In this document: positions 60,401-64,000 of the stretch, piece by piece
How positions within the stretch are numbered: position 1 is the first letter of the stretch
Layout: the number at the start of each line of letters is the position of its first letter
Assembly: GCA_029945375.1 (NCBI GenBank)
Contig: CM057059.1
Span: 3,224,001-3,288,000, forward strand
Reading direction: 5' to 3'
Origin: Agaricus subrufescens
Lineage: Eukaryota; Basidiomycota; Agaricomycetes; Agaricales; Agaricaceae
DNA: 64,000 nucleotides
Position numbers and translations under genes: made by a program
The notes under the pieces: model-generated
Databases searched by the model: none
What the model was told of the DNA's origin: nothing
What the model saw: the letters and a program-made list of their open reading frames with translations, nothing else

Positions 60401-63336
60401 TCAGGAATTTATCAAGCGACGAGTGGCCAATGTCAGCCTCTCCAGCTTATTCTCCAGCTCTTCACGTCTATCAGCGATTTGCGCAGCCTCCTGCGCGTAA
60501 TCGCTGCACATCTGGTGAGCATTAGCTCCGTCCAACTCCAACTTGTTCCATAACAATTGAAATATATCTTCTTCGCCTCCTTGTACCAACTCGTAATCGA
60601 TTGCCATCGGAACGTTATCGACGAAGCGTTTGTAAGCAACTAGAACACTCATAAAATCAGGTCAAATCACCTCATGAATACTCTAGCGTACCTTGAAAAT
60701 AAGCTCGGACAGTAGCCATGATCTCTAAAGCAGGTTCCATGGCATCCTGCCCGAGAAGTTTCGGTAAATCTTCCTCAGTAAGGCCGGTATAACCGGCTCG
60801 ACAAAGTGCTGTAAGGGCTTCCTTTATAGGATCTACAACTTCTTTGGAGGGTTCTCCCATAGAGGGCTGCATAAAGCTGGCACGCTTAACCGGAGTTGGG
60901 GATCTGAGTGAATTTGAAGATAAAGTTGCTTTTCTTTTAGCCTCCCGACGAGCCCGACGGTAATGAGCCAGGAACTTCTCCCTGTAATCCGCCAGATAAT
61001 GATTATTTACCGTGAATGGTTCCCTTTCAACTTTCAGTAACCACGCCGCTCTCTTCTTCGCCACCTCAAGACATTTTCCCAAATGTTCGTACATTATTAA
61101 CCTGGGCGTATATTATCAGTACTCGATAACCTGAAAATTCCTAAGAGAAAAAACAGAGATCACTGACTGAATTCGTTGTTCCAATAATCCTTGGCCGAAT
61201 GTTGCAAAGTGACGATGGACCAACTCCTTTGTATATTCCATCAAAATATGGAAAACTCTATCACATAGCCACATAGCGGGATTCTCCCATTGAAACAATA
61301 TTTCTCTGATATACTCTCGTTGGACGACAAATGGGAAATTTCCAGGAAGCTCTCGGGAGCGTGACCTAACACATTTTTATCAGCTCTCGAACTAAAGGAA
61401 GTTATTAGAAAACTCCTACTCGGCCATCCGTGTGTGTACCTCATCCACATATATTGACCCGACGGTTTCAATAGGCAAGCCAACGTAAGCTCCGTCGTCA
61501 TCATCGTCATAGTCCAAAGTGCTGTCTTCTTTTTCCTCGTGCTTGAGAAACTCAGGTTCTGCGATCTTATAACCCATATCTGAGTGACTATATGGCTTGA
61601 AATCTGGAGCCGTCTTGCGAATGACATGGCGGAATCTCTCGGAGGGAACCCGGATACTCTGAATGATACCCTCTTTGTAAGGCACTCCTTCAACATTTTT
61701 CCTGACGTCTGCATCAAAGTCTTTGATCAATTTCGCTACCTCATTCAAGGCATTGGCTGGTGGCGGTTTCGGCAGTTCAGCAATCTGCTGACGAGTTTTG
61801 AAGATCATGCCTTCAATCTCCATTTGAATTCCTGGTAGTCTATTTGAAACATAGTAATGAGTCTTTCGCCCTTCAAAGTTGGGAAACACATACGTTTTCG
61901 CAATCAAATCCGACAAAACCTGGCTCAACCTCTCGACTAGGTTCTTCGTCCTCAAGTATCGAACGTACATGGATTCCAACTCATTCCACGGACTTGTAGC
62001 AGTGAAAAATTCATCTTCCTTTATCCTGGCTTGTTGCCATGTCCAGTTGTTCTTCAAATCACTAGAAGCTGGTTGTTTGACACAGAACCAATTATTTTGA
62101 AGTGGTTCTTTTTCGTTACGAATGAATTTTAGCCAACTGGATTCTTCGCCACTGGGGATTCGGTCGGGTTTTGTGAGAACGCCTTGGAAACTGGTCATTG
62201 ATGATTGCAACGCTTATAGGCTAAATATAGACTCACCGATGGTACGTTTCCCTTCCGGGTCATACTGTTTGGCGAGCTGGTGGGCACCTTGATTCTCGAA
62301 GTCGGCTGGTTTTTGAGTGTTTGGTTAGTCGTAGGTGAGAAAGGATCAGTGGCTTTCACGAACTTTCACATGCAACCGTCAATAGGATAATGCAATTGGC
62401 TTTGTGAATATACGTGGTCACCAAGCCCTCAACGAGCTTGATATCACCAGCATTCCCGCCGCGTCCAACACTCGCAATCAAACCTAAGCATTGTCTTGAG
62501 CCGCCGAATGAGAACTACCGTCATTGTTCCACCCACCTGGTAAATCAACAAATGACAGGTCCGCCACATCAGGTCCACTAATAGCCAGGGACACGCAATT
62601 CTTCGAGAAAGTCAGAGAATTTCCTTCAGTAAGGGAAGGTTCATCGTCGTTCAAGAAACTATTCGCCGGCTTATCAGGGTTTAAGATCGCCAATTGAGCT
62701 CTTCGGATCCTATCTTCAACCTCCTTCTTATCGTAAATTATCGGGCCAAAAGTCTCGTTTCTTGACTGGCCGAGGGGTTGGCCGCTGCGATCCGTAGTAA
62801 CACGTAGGGAAACAATACATTTCCAAGGCTGGGGGGAATACGAAAGTCGACACTCTGTTGGACACCTGTAAGCAAAATTGTGAGAAACGTGTATAAGTCT
62901 TCAAAAGTCGTTCAAAAACTCATACCGAGTGCAAGTTCCAGCAGCACGTGGAAGCGTGATGCCGGATATTGATTCGATCAACGAAGATTTCCCGGCTGAT
63001 TGATTACCAACAACGGCAATCTGTGGTAGGTCGATGTCGACTTGGACTCTGACCCATCACAGTCCATCGTTTGTATCAATCATCGCGAAAGGAATGAAAA
63101 AGAGCATACCCAGTGCTATGGAGGCCGTTCACAAGATCGAGCATACGGCGCTGCTGGTGAGACATCTGTGGGTTCGAGAGACCCACAGCTTCTGAACTTG
63201 GGCCGTTCGAGAGACCCGTTGGAGGCTCTAGTAGTTTCTCATTTTCGCGGGCAGGGGAGACAGCCGGCATTGGCAGGGGTTTGAGCTTTTTGGGTGAAGA
63301 CGAAGGTGAGCCTGATTTGCCCCTTCCGAAGGCCAT
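60401..63336 (-). CDS. Dynamin-superfamily GTPase, tandem copy 2
   Basis: Same exon plan and domain order as copy 1: [21 protein letters not shown]1 [17 protein letters not shown]3 [14 protein letters not shown]4 [18 protein letters not shown], stalk ([37 protein letters not shown]) and effector region ([20 protein letters not shown]). The main differences are the low-complexity linkers, including an acidic Asp run ([16 protein letters not shown]). Both copies keep all GTP-binding motifs, so neither is an obvious pseudogene. Roughly 800 residues after splicing. Confidence 0.85.
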
Positions 63337-64000
63337 TTTTTGCGACTTAGACGAATAGGAGATGAGACAGTAGTAACTTGATAACTCGAGCGGGGGGAAT
63401 GCACGTCAAGAAAAGGTGACGCCCTGGGCTTTATACGCAGGCAACTTACGAGTGTTAAGCTTAGCACGTTGAGTGCACGCTCGTGCAACACTGTAACTAA
63501 CGCAACCTCGATGCTTTGATATTCTTCATCCGCAAGTTCTGCCGTCATCTGTAAAGCGGTATTCCATCCAGGGAGCTACGTGTCGCACGGATACAATACC
63601 TGTGTTCATAAGTAGATATGCTTCGAGCTTGGATGCAAGCTCCGAAGGAAGGGGCTCGAGCCTATCACTGTGATTGACTTCTTTTGGATGCTGTAAGGAG
63701 ACTCTGTCTCCTATAGTGAACGACTCTCAGATGCCTTTCTGCATACACGTTTTTCATTGTAGCTACTAAAGTTCAGGAGACGGCTGCAAGGCAGTCCCGC
63801 ACCTAGATTATTGAGTAAGGCTCCAAAAATAAGTTGGAAACACTTGTTCTACTTATCCGGCGCAGCAAGATCGAATTCGAAAATACTCCACTTCGTTAAC
63901 TTCTTGAAAAGGCAGATAATTCACAATTATTAATGAGCATTAAACACCAGAATTTTTCTGTACAATTCCCATAACAAATTCATCATAATTGGTATCGGAA
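63337..64000. other. Upstream region of the last dynamin gene
   Basis: No gene is supported. Window end. Confidence 0.4.

Overview
The window is nuclear DNA of a filamentous basidiomycete, most likely an Agaricomycete. Almost every gene is cut by phase-consistent 46-60 nt introns with GT...AG ends. The gene families (CYP63 P450s, tandem-BTB proteins, expanded G-alpha-like genes, TET/JBP-type dioxygenases in mobile DNA) are typical of mushroom-forming fungi. All exon joins given here were made by eye from splice sites, frame and family motifs.

Layout. 1-12 kb: three tandem CYP63-type P450 genes with a shared promoter block. The second carries a severed copy of the 3' end of the BTB gene that follows the third. 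12.2-13.7 kb: a gene for a protein with two BTB/POZ domains. 13.7-19 kb: sparse, one orphan ORF. 19.2-27.3 kb: KRI1 (ribosome biogenesis), four small single-pass membrane proteins (three His-rich or PPxY-bearing), and a probable mitochondrial membrane protein. 28.4-44.1 kb: two tandem G-alpha-like genes whose GTP-binding motifs have decayed. 44.3-46.5 kb: divergent COX16 and ADE12 (adenylosuccinate synthetase). 46.9-53.9 kb: a tandem segmental duplication holding a secreted Cys-rich protein and a short-chain dehydrogenase, with one decayed SDR copy. 53.9-63.3 kb: a long acidic/coiled-coil protein and two tandem dynamin-superfamily GTPases.

The main discovery is a 12,275 bp mobile element at 29743-42017 with 30 bp terminal inverted repeats (one mismatch) flanked by a 6 bp target duplication. 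It sits in the penultimate exon of the first G-alpha-like gene; removing the element and one TSD copy rejoins the frame exactly. It carries a DDE integrase-core transposase with an HTH region, a TET/JBP-like 2OG-Fe(II) dioxygenase with all iron and 2OG ligands, a Cys-rich protein ending in an HPD (J-like) motif, a large orphan protein on the opposite strand, and a broken fragment of the host gene TAF6. The combination of an integrase-core transposase (not a recognisable KDZ transposase) with a TET/JBP enzyme is the best candidate here for an undescribed system.
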